Positions 10,153-18,720 of a DNA stretch of 64,000 bases are shown here, one piece after another. The notes under the pieces are model-generated. The model did not search any database and was not told where the DNA came from. It worked only from the letters and a program-made list of their open reading frames with translations. The DNA lies in NCBI GenBank assembly GCA_000472185.1, contig AVDB01000004.1, positions 276,700 to 340,699 on the forward strand. Reading direction: 5' to 3'. Each line of letters begins with the position of its first letter. Positions within the stretch are counted from its first letter, which is position 1. Source of the stretch: Rhodobacteraceae bacterium HIMB11 (lineage in GTDB: Bacteria > Pseudomonadota > Alphaproteobacteria > Rhodobacterales > Rhodobacteraceae). The position numbers and the translations under genes were made by a program.

Positions 10153-10940
10153 ATGAACGACACCAACATTCACCCCAGTTCAGTTATTGAAGAGGGCGCC
10201 CAAATCGGCGCGGGCTGTAAAATTGGCCCTTTTTGCGTTATCGGCCCCGCCGTCGTACTGCACGACAATGTCGAGTTGAAAAGCCATGTGGTCATCACAG
10301 GGCAAACCGAAATTGGATCGGGGAGCGTTGTTTTTCTTTTGCCGTGTTGGGGGAAATTCCGCAGGACAAAAAATTTGGCGGCGAAAAAACCAAACTGATT
10401 ATCGGTGAACGCAACTGCATTCGTGAACATGTCACAATGAACCCCGGTACCGAAGGGGGTGGGGGTGTGACCCGTATTGGAAACGATGGGTTGTTTATGG
10501 CAGGATGCCATGTTGCCCATGATGCGCAGATTGGGAACAATGTTATCTTGGTCAATTCTGCGGCGGTTGCTGGCCACTGTATTCTTGAGGATAACGTGAT
10601 CATCGGCGGACTATCTGGTTTGCATCAGTTCGTTCGCATTGGTCAGGGCGCGATAGTTGGGGCCGTGACAATGGTGACGAATGATGTGATCCCCTATGGT
10701 TTGGTTCAGGCCCCGCGCGGAGAATTGGATGGCCTTAATCTGGTTGGTTTGAAACGTCGCGGTGTGGCACGCGAAGATATCACGGCCTTGCGCGCTGCGT
10801 TCCAAATGCTGGCACAGGGCGAAGGAACGTTCAAAGATCGCGCAACACGGTTGAGCGAAGAAACTGATAGCGATTACGTGCGTACGATTATTGATTTTGT
10901 GTTGACGGAAAGCGACCGTTCTTTCCTAACGCCAAGCTAG
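10153..10940 (+). pseudogene. lpxA: lpxA, UDP-GlcNAc acyltransferase, split by a one-base frameshift
   Basis: LpxA adds the first 3-hydroxyacyl chain to UDP-GlcNAc, the start of lipid A synthesis. The first 59 or so residues (IHPSSVIEEGAQIGAGCKIGPFCVIG, left-handed beta-helix hexapeptide repeats) are in one frame. From about 10332 the protein continues in the -1 frame with FAVLGEIPQDKKFGGEKT and the family's C-terminal half, including HVAHDAQIGNN and SGLHQFVRIG. The break falls in a T5-C-T4 run at 10331-10340. Adding one T restores SVVFSFAVLGEI, an excellent family match. All else is conserved and lpxI and lpxB are intact, so a sequencing error, recent mutation or ribosomal slippage are all possible. 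I call it broken as read. Confidence 0.85.
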
Positions 10941-10944
10941 TGTT

Positions 10945-11745
10945 ATGAAACTTGCCATTTTCTCAGGCGCAGGGCAATTGCCAGTGATGATCAAACAGGC
11001 GCATCCAGATGCGCATGTTGTCGGGTTTGAGGGGATGCCAACCGAACTTGCAGATGTCGTGCAACTGCATCGTTTTGAACGCTTGGGCGCATTGTTTGCT
11101 GATCTGCGGGGTTGCGGTGTGACCCATATTGTTATGGCGGGTGCCATGTCACGCCCCGATTTTGCACCTTATCTGTTGGATGAGTTTACCAAATCGGCAT
11201 TGCCTGCCTTGATGGCGGCCATGGCGCAGGGGGATGATCACCTATTGCGCCATCTGATTGCGCTGGTCGAAGGGCAAGGGTTCAACGTTATTGGGGCACA
11301 TTCCTTACTCCCTTTGACACAGTCCGCAGGTGTTTTAGCGGGGCAGGTGCCCGCGGATGCTGCGCGTGATATTGAACGCGCTGATCACGTTTTGAAAACC
11401 CTTTCGCCACTGGATGTGGGGCAGGGGGTTGTTGTTGAAAATGGTTTGGTTTTGGGTATTGAAACCTTGCAAGGGACAGATGCGCTTTTGTCATTTGTGG
11501 CGGCAACGTCGCCGAATTTGCGCGGCCCCGTCGGTGGCGTATTTGTGAAACGCCCAAAGGCGGGTCAGGACCCGCGCGTGGATATGCCAACCATCGGTCC
11601 GAATACGATTGATCAGGTGGCTCAGGCGGGATTGTCGGGAATTGTGATATCCCCCGATGCCTGTGTTGTTGTGGATCTCCATAAGACAATTGAACGGGCA
11701 AACAGCCAGGGTATTTTCATCGCAGCGGCCGAGGCGGCGCAATGA
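10945..11745 (+). CDS. lpxI: UDP-2,3-diacylglucosamine pyrophosphatase LpxI (DUF1009)
   Basis: It hydrolyses UDP-2,3-diacylglucosamine to lipid X plus UMP, replacing LpxH in alphaproteobacteria. The 266-residue protein starts with the family's LAIFSGAGQLPVMI. It has the MAGAMSRPDF block near residue 70, the HLIALVEGQGFNVIGAHSL segment near 95-115, and the C-terminal DMPTIGPNTIDQVAQAGLSG region that contains the catalytic Asp of the family. It lies between lpxA and lpxB and overlaps lpxB by four bases, so the enzymes of successive steps are co-translated. Confidence 0.94.
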   Translation: MKLAIFSGAGQLPVMIKQAHPDAHVVGFEGMPTELADVVQLHRFERLGALFADLRGCGVTHIVMAGAMSRPDFAPYLLDEFTKSALPALMAAMAQGDDHLLRHLIALVEGQGFNVIGAHSLLPLTQSAGVLAGQVPADAARDIERADHVLKTLSPLDVGQGVVVENGLVLGIETLQGTDALLSFVAATSPNLRGPVGGVFVKRPKAGQDPRVDMPTIGPNTIDQVAQAGLSGIVISPDACVVVDLHKTIERANSQGIFIAAAEAAQ

Positions 11746-12905
11746 AAATCGCATTAATCGCGGGTGAGGCATCGGGGGATAAACTGGGCGCGGCCCTGAT
11801 TGATGGGTTTGACGCGATCCTAGAACAGCCTGCTGATTTCATTGGTGTTGCGGGTCCTCGTATGATGGCACGGGGGATGGACAGCCTGTTTGCGATGCAG
11901 GAATTGTCCGTCATGGGGATTGTCGAAATCCTGAAACAATACCCGCGCTTGAAACGGCGGTTGAATGAAACGGCGGACTATATTATCGCGCAAAATCCAG
12001 ATGTGTTGATCACAATTGATGCCCCTGAATTTTCTCTGCGCTTGGCGAAAATTATTCATGCCAAATCGGATATTCCCACGGTCCATTATGTGGCACCCAC
12101 CGTTTGGGCATGGCGCCCAAAACGCGCAGACAAGATGGCGCAGTTCATTAATCATGTTTTGGCGCTCTTTCCGTTTGAACCGCCCTTGATGCAGCGCGCT
12201 GGCATGTCCTGTGATTTTGTGGGACATCCCGTTGTCACCGACCCGATCGCCACAGATGAGGAAGCGGCGGCATTTCGCGATGAATTCGGGATTGGGGATG
12301 CGCCACTCGCGCTGATCTTGCCTGGATCGCGCAACAGTGAAGTCTCAAAACTCATGGCCCCATTTGGGGAAACGCTGGCCTTGGCGTGTCAAACGATGCC
12401 CGATTTGCAATGCGTTCTGCCTGCCGCGCTGCATGTTGTTGGCGCCGTGCAACAGGCGGTTCAAAATTGGCCTGTCCGTCCCATAGTCTTGGATCACCGA
12501 GAGTTGGGGGAAACCACATATGAAGTGGCCAAACGCGCAGCCTTTCGCGCGGCGGATGTGGCCTTGGCGGCCTCTGGAACGGTCTCGCTTGAATTGGCGG
12601 CAAACGATACGCCCATGGTCATTGCCTATGATATGGGATGGCTGTCCCGCCAGATCATTGGACGCATGTTGATTACGGATACAGTGACATTGGTAAATTT
12701 GGTGACAGATACCCGTGTCATTCCCGAATTCATTGGCAAAAACTGTCGCGCCGATCTGGTTGCGACCGCGCTTCTTGAAACCCTAAATGCGCCACAGGGG
12801 CAATTAGGGGCCTTGAACGATACGATGGATAAGCTGGGCAGGGGGGCACCATCACCTGGGACACAGGCGGCTGGATCCGTGCTCAGGTTTTTGAACGGGG
12901 CCTAG
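11742..12905 (+). CDS. lpxB: Lipid-A-disaccharide synthase
   Basis: This glycosyltransferase (GT19) joins lipid X and UDP-diacylglucosamine to form the lipid A disaccharide at the inner membrane. The 387-residue protein has the family start IALIAGEASGDKLGA and the VPTVHYVAPTVWAWRPKRA block near residue 110. The LILPGSRNSEV nucleotide-sugar motif lies near 190, and the ALAASGTVSLELA motif near 290. Length is normal. Its stop overlaps the 3' end of the convergent IalB-family gene by four bases. Confidence 0.96.
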   Translation: MKIALIAGEASGDKLGAALIDGFDAILEQPADFIGVAGPRMMARGMDSLFAMQELSVMGIVEILKQYPRLKRRLNETADYIIAQNPDVLITIDAPEFSLRLAKIIHAKSDIPTVHYVAPTVWAWRPKRADKMAQFINHVLALFPFEPPLMQRAGMSCDFVGHPVVTDPIATDEEAAAFRDEFGIGDAPLALILPGSRNSEVSKLMAPFGETLALACQTMPDLQCVLPAALHVVGAVQQAVQNWPVRPIVLDHRELGETTYEVAKRAAFRAADVALAASGTVSLELAANDTPMVIAYDMGWLSRQIIGRMLITDTVTLVNLVTDTRVIPEFIGKNCRADLVATALLETLNAPQGQLGALNDTMDKLGRGAPSPGTQAAGSVLRFLNGA

Positions 12906-13459
12906 CGCGCAGGCAAGGCTTCATAGCTTTTGGTGAACCCTGCCAGTGACATTGGGAAGGTGATCGCCTGTTCGGGTTGTTGGATATGCGTAATCGACAG
13001 GATTGCACGATCCCCAGCCTTCATCAAATCGACGTCCTCTTGTGAAAATCCTATACGGGCAATACAGCCGATTTTATTGCAAAACGTATAAGGGTATTGT
13101 TTTGCACTGCTTTCGGAATAGCGAATGACCAGTGGCGTGGTCAAAAGTGTTTCAAGTGGGACTGTAATATCGGCCCCCGCGACAGCGGCTGGATTCGATT
13201 GCACCCGAAACAGCGAAATTTCAGCAATGGGTGAATTATCCTCGGTCAGGATCAATTGCGTCATATTACAGGGATCGTTTCCAGTTTCCGTCACAACACA
13301 ACGAACCGCCCAATCTCCATTTTCCGTACGAATATAGGGTTCGCCAATATTTGCCTTTGGCAAGAGCGGTTGACCCAATGAAAGCTGAGAGGCCTCTTGC
13401 GCATATGCGCTGCTGGCAAGTATTGTGGCGACAACCAAAGGTTTAACAATATATTGCAC
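12902..13459 (-). CDS. Invasion-associated locus B (IalB)-family secreted protein
   Basis: IalB-family proteins are small periplasmic or surface proteins of alphaproteobacteria whose biochemical role is not settled. The 185-residue product has a signal peptide ending near SAYAQE. A mature domain follows with four cysteines, including CVVTETGNDPCN and FCNKIGCIARIGF, which would form two disulfides, and the C-terminal ITFPMSLAGFTKSYEAL typical of the family. A GTG start at 13459, six bases after GAGGG, is chosen. It leaves a clean signal peptide, whereas the longer frame from 13531 adds 24 charged residues before it. Confidence 0.82.
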   Translation of the reverse strand: MQYIVKPLVVATILASSAYAQEASQLSLGQPLLPKANIGEPYIRTENGDWAVRCVVTETGNDPCNMTQLILTEDNSPIAEISLFRVQSNPAAVAGADITVPLETLLTTPLVIRYSESSAKQYPYTFCNKIGCIARIGFSQEDVDLMKAGDRAILSITHIQQPEQAITFPMSLAGFTKSYEALPAR

Positions 13460-13596
13460 GACGACCCTCTTTTGCAAAAAAAATTTTGGCACACGTTGCC
13501 CTGAAACGCATCTGGTTACAACTGGATTCACAACATTTGGCGGAAATTCACAACATGTACTTGAAGATCATGGTGTAACACCCTGAAACAAAAAGA

Positions 13597-13630
13597 GGTT
13601 TGCAAAAGCAAACCCCCCATTTTTGTTTTC
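13597..13630. terminator. Intrinsic-terminator-like hairpin
   Basis: GGTTTGC at 13597-13603 pairs perfectly with GCAAACC at 13608-13614 around an AAAA loop. A T-rich run follows on the plus strand, and an A-rich run precedes it, so it could work in both directions. No intact gene ends next to it; it may insulate the IalB-family gene from the region to its right. Confidence 0.45.
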
Positions 13631-13887
13631 TCTCCCCGTCGGACTGGCCGACTGACAAATCTGACGCTACGAAACAATTTTATGTCGGTCAACAGTTAAA
13701 ATGACCAATTTGAAAAATATTTAAAGTTCAATTTCCGTTTGCAAAACCAAAGAAAAAAGATCGCGCCAAGGCGCGGCCAGTTAAGAGGGACGTCATGCCA
13801 ATTAGAAAAACATGATCGAACATGCGTCATAGACTGGCACAAAGCTCTTGACGATGTATTCAAGGCACGTCGGAACGGAGAATATGG

Positions 13888-15422
13888 ATGCAAGAAACGA
13901 TCTTTATCGGGTGCGGTGGAGAGGGCCATGCCACGCCGCAATCACTCAAACTGAAATATGCAGACCGACATCGTTTGATTGCGGAGGCAACGGGGACTGG
14001 GAAAACCGTAACCTTGCAAATTATGGCAGAGGAATTTTCGGCCGCAGGCGTTCCTGTGTCTCTGTCCGATATGAAAAGTGACCTGGCCGGTTTGGCAAAA
14101 TCGGGCAGGGCAGATTTCAAACTGCATGATGCATTCACATCGCGGTCCGCAAAGATTGGGTTTCATGATTATTCCTATTCTGATTTCCCCGTGGTCTTGT
14201 GGGATTTGTTTGGGGCACAGGGTCATCCTGTGCGCACAACGGTTGCGGAAATGGGAACCCTGTTGCTGTCTGACCTGTTGGAATTAACCGAGGCGCAAGA
14301 GGGCATTTTGAACATTGCCTTCGGTATCGCAGATGAACAGGGCTATCCCCTCTTGGATCTTAAGTATTTGCAATTTGTTCTTGTCTGGCTTGGGGAAAAT
14401 CGTGCGGATGTGTCCTTGCGGTATGGGAATATTTCCGAGGCCTCAATCGGGGCAATCCAACGACGTTTGATGGATTTGGAAAATCAGGGGGCCACGCATC
14501 TGTTTGGGGAGCCTGCGCTGGAACTTTCTGATTTGATGCCGGTGGACAAACAGGGGCGGGGCCATATCAACATTTTGGCCGCTAACAAATTAATGGCCAG
14601 CATACGCCTTTATGCCTCGTTTTTATTGTGGCTGTTATCAGAGTTGTTTGAAACTTTGCTCGAGGTGGGGGACCCAGATAAGCCCAAGCTTGTCTTCTTT
14701 TTTGATGAGGCGCATTTGTTGTTTGATCATGCGTCAAAACCATTGGTGGATAAGGTGGAACAGGTTGCGCGTTTGATCCGATCCAAGGGGGTGGGGGTTT
14801 ATTTTGTTACCCAAAACCCTGCGGATGTCCCTGAGGATATTTTGGGCCAATTGGGCAATCGTGTGCAACATGCCCCGCGCGCCTATACGGCCAAGGATCA
14901 GTGCGCCTTGCGCCTGGCGGCGGAAACCTATCGCGATAATCCACGCTTTAACACACAAGACGCCATTTTACAGGTGGGTGTGGGCGAGGCGGTGACGTCG
15001 TTCCTAGAAAAAAGGGGTGCTCGGAGCTGTTAAACGCACCTTGATCCGCCCGCCGTCCAGTCAATTGGGCCCAATCACGCCTGAAGAACGGCAGGGGGTT
15101 GTGAAATCTTCACCCCTATTTTGAAAATACGAAACCCCGATTGATCGCAGATCGGCCTATGAAATCCTAGGCGAACAGGCCAAGGCCGCCGCAGCCGGGG
15201 CCGCAACGGAGGAGGTGAAAAGCGATCTTGCAGACGATCCAATGCGACGGGAATTTGCAACCGCGCGACGGTACTCAGGCACGCGCGTGGAACGTTCGTG
15301 CCGTGATCGGGGTCGAAGATGTGGGATCGGCACTGGGTCAAGCTCTGGTTAAAGAGATATAGGGCACAACGGGCCGCCGCATTATTCGCGGGGTGCTGGG
15401 CGGGTTTTTTAAGGGACGCTGA
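13888..15422 (+). pseudogene. Decayed HerA-like ATPase (DUF853 / helicase HerA-like domain)
   Basis: The first 378 codons match the DUF853 HerA/FtsK-like ATPase family: SLKLKYADRH, ATGTGKTVTLQ, KLVFFFDEAHLLFD (Walker B) and the VARLIRSKGVGVYFVTQNP sensor region. The frame is lost near 15018-15030. The family's C-terminal sequence continues in other frames: KRTLIRPPSSQLGPITPEER, a TGA near 15123 before KYETPIDRRSAYEIL, a second shift near 15300, then VGSALGQALVKEI, a TAG, and TGRRIIRGVLGGFFKGR to 15422. The first Walker A glycine is also Glu (EATGTGKT instead of GATGTGKT). Two frameshifts, two stops and a damaged P-loop indicate true decay rather than read error. Confidence 0.88.
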
Positions 15423-15540
15423 TGCACCTGCCCAGATACACGGGATGAAACGCGGGGCGTGCCGTCCCGCAAATTAACCGCCCGTGACCCGTGCAACGCC
15501 GCGCGTCACTGCTCTTTATCTATGAACAAAGCAATTTGAT

Positions 15541-16416
15541 TTATTCAGCGGCACCGCGTTTTTCAAACCTTGGCAGCATGGCGGAAAAATCGCGTCCTGT
15601 GCCGTCTTCGTCTTCAACAAATGTGCGGTATAGTTCGGTTGCAGCTTTGCCCAATGGGGTATCTGCATCGGCGGAACTTGCGGCCTGTTGGCTTAGGCGC
15701 AGGTCTTTTAGCATAAGATCGGCGGCAAACCCAGGCTGATAATCATTATCCGCAGGTGACGTTGGGCCAACACCCGGGGCAGGACAATAGGCGTTCATGG
15801 TCCAGCTGTATCCAGAAGAGGTTGAGACGACATCAAACATTGCCTGACGGTCCAGACCCAATTTGTCGGCCAGCGCAAATGCCTCGCACGTGCCGATCAT
15901 GGTAATACCAAGGATCATGTTGTTACAAATCTTGGCCGCCTGACCATTGCCTGATGGGCCACAATGCACTGCCTTTTGCCCCATCACATCGAATAGGGGG
16001 CTTGCAATGTCGAATGCGGCATCGCTCCCTCCCACCATGAATGTCAGTGTGCCTGCTGCAGCACCGCCAATGCCGCCTGATACAGGGGCGTCCAAGGCCA
16101 TAACATCACGCTCGGCGGCCTGTTCTGCGACGGCGCGTGCGCTGTCCACATCGACGGTGGAACAATCCAACAAAACCGACCCTGCAGACATCGCGGGGAT
16201 CACGTCAGCCGCCACGGCACGCAGGATTGCACCATTAGGCAGCATGGTGATCACAACATCTGCACCACGCGCCGCCGCGATTGCGGTTGCGGCGATCGTC
16301 GCCCCCTCAACAGTGATTGCAGCGGTGTCAAACCCGATCACTTCATGACCGGCCGTTGCCAAATTTTTCGCCATTGGGGCACCCATATTGCCCAAACCAA
16401 TGAAACCGATTTTCAT
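15541..16416 (-). CDS. mmsB: 3-hydroxyisobutyrate dehydrogenase
   Basis: It oxidises 3-hydroxyisobutyrate to methylmalonate semialdehyde with NAD in valine degradation. The 291-residue protein has the N-terminal FIGLGNMGAPMAKNL dinucleotide signature, the substrate loop DAPVSGGIGGAAAGTLTFMVGG near residues 120-141, and the catalytic lysine in GNGQAAKICNN near 165. It is the last gene of the leftward valine operon and overlaps the preceding hydrolase gene by four bases. It takes the product of that hydrolase and supplies MmsA. Confidence 0.95.
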   Translation of the reverse strand: MKIGFIGLGNMGAPMAKNLATAGHEVIGFDTAAITVEGATIAATAIAAARGADVVITMLPNGAILRAVAADVIPAMSAGSVLLDCSTVDVDSARAVAEQAAERDVMALDAPVSGGIGGAAAGTLTFMVGGSDAAFDIASPLFDVMGQKAVHCGPSGNGQAAKICNNMILGITMIGTCEAFALADKLGLDRQAMFDVVSTSSGYSWTMNAYCPAPGVGPTSPADNDYQPGFAADLMLKDLRLSQQAASSADADTPLGKAATELYRTFVEDEDGTGRDFSAMLPRFEKRGAAE

Positions 16417-17459
16417 GATTGTTCTCCTGTCAGATTAAGCTCCATGTCCCCCAGTGGTGCGCGCATGTGATCCACGATCTCTTGGGGGACTGCACCTAAC
16501 GCGTGTTTCCAATGGGGGTTTTTGTCTTTGTCGATGATTGCGGCGCGAATGCCTTCTGCGAAATCGCCAAATTCAATGGCGCGTGCGGTGAAACGGTATT
16601 CCTGCACCAAGGCTTCGGCCACCGTGGCCTTGCTTTCACGCAGGCTGCGGATCATGTCCAGCGTTACGGCCATGGCAAGCGGGGAATTGCGCCCAATCGC
16701 CTTTACTGCCCGTGCGGCAAAGGGGGCCGTGCTGTTTTCGGCGGCTGCTAAAATATCGCACACGCGTGCGCCGGAAAAGACGGCGTTTATCTCGGCCAAT
16801 GCGCCTTTCAAAGCACTGTCAGGGGTATCTGCATAAAAGGGCGCAAGGGCATCAATCCCATTTTCCTGCAAGGCGATTTTCGCATCTTCCCACTGATCCT
16901 GTGGGATGAAATGATCGGCAAAACCTACATAAATGGCATCACCTGTGTTCATGCGAGTTGCGGTGGTGCCCAGATATTCACCCAAATGCCCCGGTGCCGC
17001 CGCCAAAAGCGCGGAACCACCCACATCAGGCACCAAACCAATCCCAACCTCTGGCATTGCGATTTGGGATGTTTCCCCCACGATACGGTGTGATCCATGA
17101 CAGGACACACCAACACCGCCGCCCATCACAAAGCCTTGCATAAAGGCGACATAGGGTTTGGGGTAGGTGTCGATCAAGGCGTTTAGGCGATATTCATCGG
17201 CCCAAAATTTCTGTCCAAACGCATAATCCTGACGCCGGGCTGATGCATAAAGGTCCGCAATGTCGCCGCCTGCGCAAAACGCCTTGTCCCCCGCGGCATC
17301 AATGATGATCAGCTCAACCGATGGATCATCGCGCCATGTGCGCAATTGCACCTCGATATCGATGCACATTTGATAGGTCAGGGCATTCAATGCCGTGGGA
17401 CGATTTAGGGTGATGCACCCTGCGCGTCCCTTTTGGGCAAGGAGTAGATCGCTCATCAC
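16413..17459 (-). CDS. 3-hydroxyisobutyryl-CoA hydrolase (enoyl-CoA hydratase/isomerase family)
   Basis: It releases free 3-hydroxyisobutyrate from its CoA ester in valine catabolism, avoiding build-up of toxic methacrylyl-CoA. The 348-residue length and the blocks FCAGGDIADLY (near 60), MGGGVGVSCHGSHRIV (near 110) and MPEVGIGLVPDVGGS (near 138) separate it from ordinary enoyl-CoA hydratases of about 260 residues. The Glu in MPEVGIG corresponds to the family's catalytic acid. It overlaps both neighbours by four bases, so mmsB, this gene and the dehydrogenase are co-translated. Confidence 0.92.
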   Translation of the reverse strand: MMSDLLLAQKGRAGCITLNRPTALNALTYQMCIDIEVQLRTWRDDPSVELIIIDAAGDKAFCAGGDIADLYASARRQDYAFGQKFWADEYRLNALIDTYPKPYVAFMQGFVMGGGVGVSCHGSHRIVGETSQIAMPEVGIGLVPDVGGSALLAAAPGHLGEYLGTTATRMNTGDAIYVGFADHFIPQDQWEDAKIALQENGIDALAPFYADTPDSALKGALAEINAVFSGARVCDILAAAENSTAPFAARAVKAIGRNSPLAMAVTLDMIRSLRESKATVAEALVQEYRFTARAIEFGDFAEGIRAAIIDKDKNPHWKHALGAVPQEIVDHMRAPLGDMELNLTGEQS

Positions 17460-18595
17460 TCTGACAGAACCTGACGGGAAATGATCAGGCGCATGATTTC
17501 ATTTGTGCCTTCTAGGATTTGATGTACGCGCAAATCACGCACGATTTTTTCAATGCCATAGTCGGCCAAATATCCATAACCGCCATGCAATTGCAGGCAG
17601 GTGTTGGCCACGTCGAAAGCTGCATCTGTCACATACATTTTTGACATGGCGCAGAATTTGGTGGCATCTGGTTCTTTATTATCCAGTTTCCACGCCGCTT
17701 GACGCAAAAACACGCGGGCAGATTGTAATTTCACCTCAAGCTCGGCCAATTTAAATTGCAGGGCCTGAAATTGATCTATGGTTTTGCCAAAAGCTTTGCG
17801 TTCACCCATATAGGCAAGGGTTGTGTTAAACGCCGATTGCGCTCCCCCAAGGGCCGAGGCCGCGATGTTCAACCGCCCACCGTCCAGACCTGCCATGGCG
17901 TATTTAAATCCAGACCCTTCTTCACCCACCAAATTGTCGGCAGCCACTTTGCAATCGTCAAATTGTACTTGGGCCGTGGGTTGGGCGCGCCAACCCATCT
18001 TATCCTCTAATCCACCAAAGCTGAGCCCCTCTGATCCATCTTCAACAATCAACGTTGAAATACCCTTGGGGCTGTCATCGCCTGTGCGGCACATGACGAT
18101 ATAAGCGTCCGAATATCCGCCGCCCGAAATGAACGCCTTGGTCCCGTTCATGGTGTAACCTTTGTTCGTACGCTCGGCCCGCGTGCGCAGTGCGGCCGCG
18201 TCCGAACCGGACCCCGGTTCCGTTAGGCAGTAACTGTAAACCTTAGTCATGGCGCATAAATCGGGCAGAATACGTGCGCGCATCTCGTCGCTGGCGAATT
18301 TGTCGATCATCCCGCCGCACATATTATGGATCGACAGAAAGGATCCAACCGATGGGCATGACATTGCCAAGGCCTCAAATACCAAGGCCGCATCCAAACG
18401 CGATAGGCCAGAGCCGCCCATTTCCTCGCTTACGTAAATGCCGCCCAAACCCAATTCAGCAACTTTGGGCCAGAGGTCTTTGGGAATTGTTCCCGCTTTT
18501 TCCCAGGCCATTGCATGGGGTGCAATGTGTTCCTCACCAAAGGCTTTCGCCATATCGAAAATGGCAGATTGTTCTTCGCTAAGGGCAAAATCCAT
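17456..18595 (-). CDS. Isobutyryl-CoA dehydrogenase (acyl-CoA dehydrogenase family)
   Basis: This FAD enzyme probably converts isobutyryl-CoA to methacrylyl-CoA in valine degradation; the substrate is inferred from the operon. The 379-residue protein has the family's YCLTEPGSGSDAAAL motif near residue 123 and GTKAFISGGGYSD near 152. The C-terminal ILEGTNEIMR follows, with its Glu at the position of the catalytic base of short-chain acyl-CoA dehydrogenases. It lies 125 bp downstream of mmsA and overlaps the hydrolase gene. A separate promoter in the gap is possible because mmsA ends with a terminator. Confidence 0.9.
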   Translation of the reverse strand: MDFALSEEQSAIFDMAKAFGEEHIAPHAMAWEKAGTIPKDLWPKVAELGLGGIYVSEEMGGSGLSRLDAALVFEALAMSCPSVGSFLSIHNMCGGMIDKFASDEMRARILPDLCAMTKVYSYCLTEPGSGSDAAALRTRAERTNKGYTMNGTKAFISGGGYSDAYIVMCRTGDDSPKGISTLIVEDGSEGLSFGGLEDKMGWRAQPTAQVQFDDCKVAADNLVGEEGSGFKYAMAGLDGGRLNIAASALGGAQSAFNTTLAYMGERKAFGKTIDQFQALQFKLAELEVKLQSARVFLRQAAWKLDNKEPDATKFCAMSKMYVTDAAFDVANTCLQLHGGYGYLADYGIEKIVRDLRVHQILEGTNEIMRLIISRQVLSE

Positions 18596-18682
18596 AATGC
18601 ACTATCCTGTTTCTTAACGTCATTTGAAATGTTGCGCGAAAATGTTTCAAGGGTGTTTCAAGGTTTGAAATCAACCCAGAAA

Positions 18683-18710
18683 TAAAAAGGGCGGCACAAT
18701 GTACCGCCCT
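18683..18710 (-). terminator. Intrinsic terminator after mmsA
   Basis: On the minus strand, ten bases of AGGGCGGTAC pair with GTGCCGCCCT (one wobble pair) across a four-base ATTG loop. A run of Ts follows. It lies 11 bp after the mmsA stop codon, so mmsA can be transcribed separately from the three genes that follow. Confidence 0.85.
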
Positions 18711-18720
18711 AATTTTTGGG

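Noticed and set aside
13739..13954. Short ORF before the HerA-like pseudogene
   Set aside because: Composition is random-like, it overlaps the pseudogene start, and no homology is evident.
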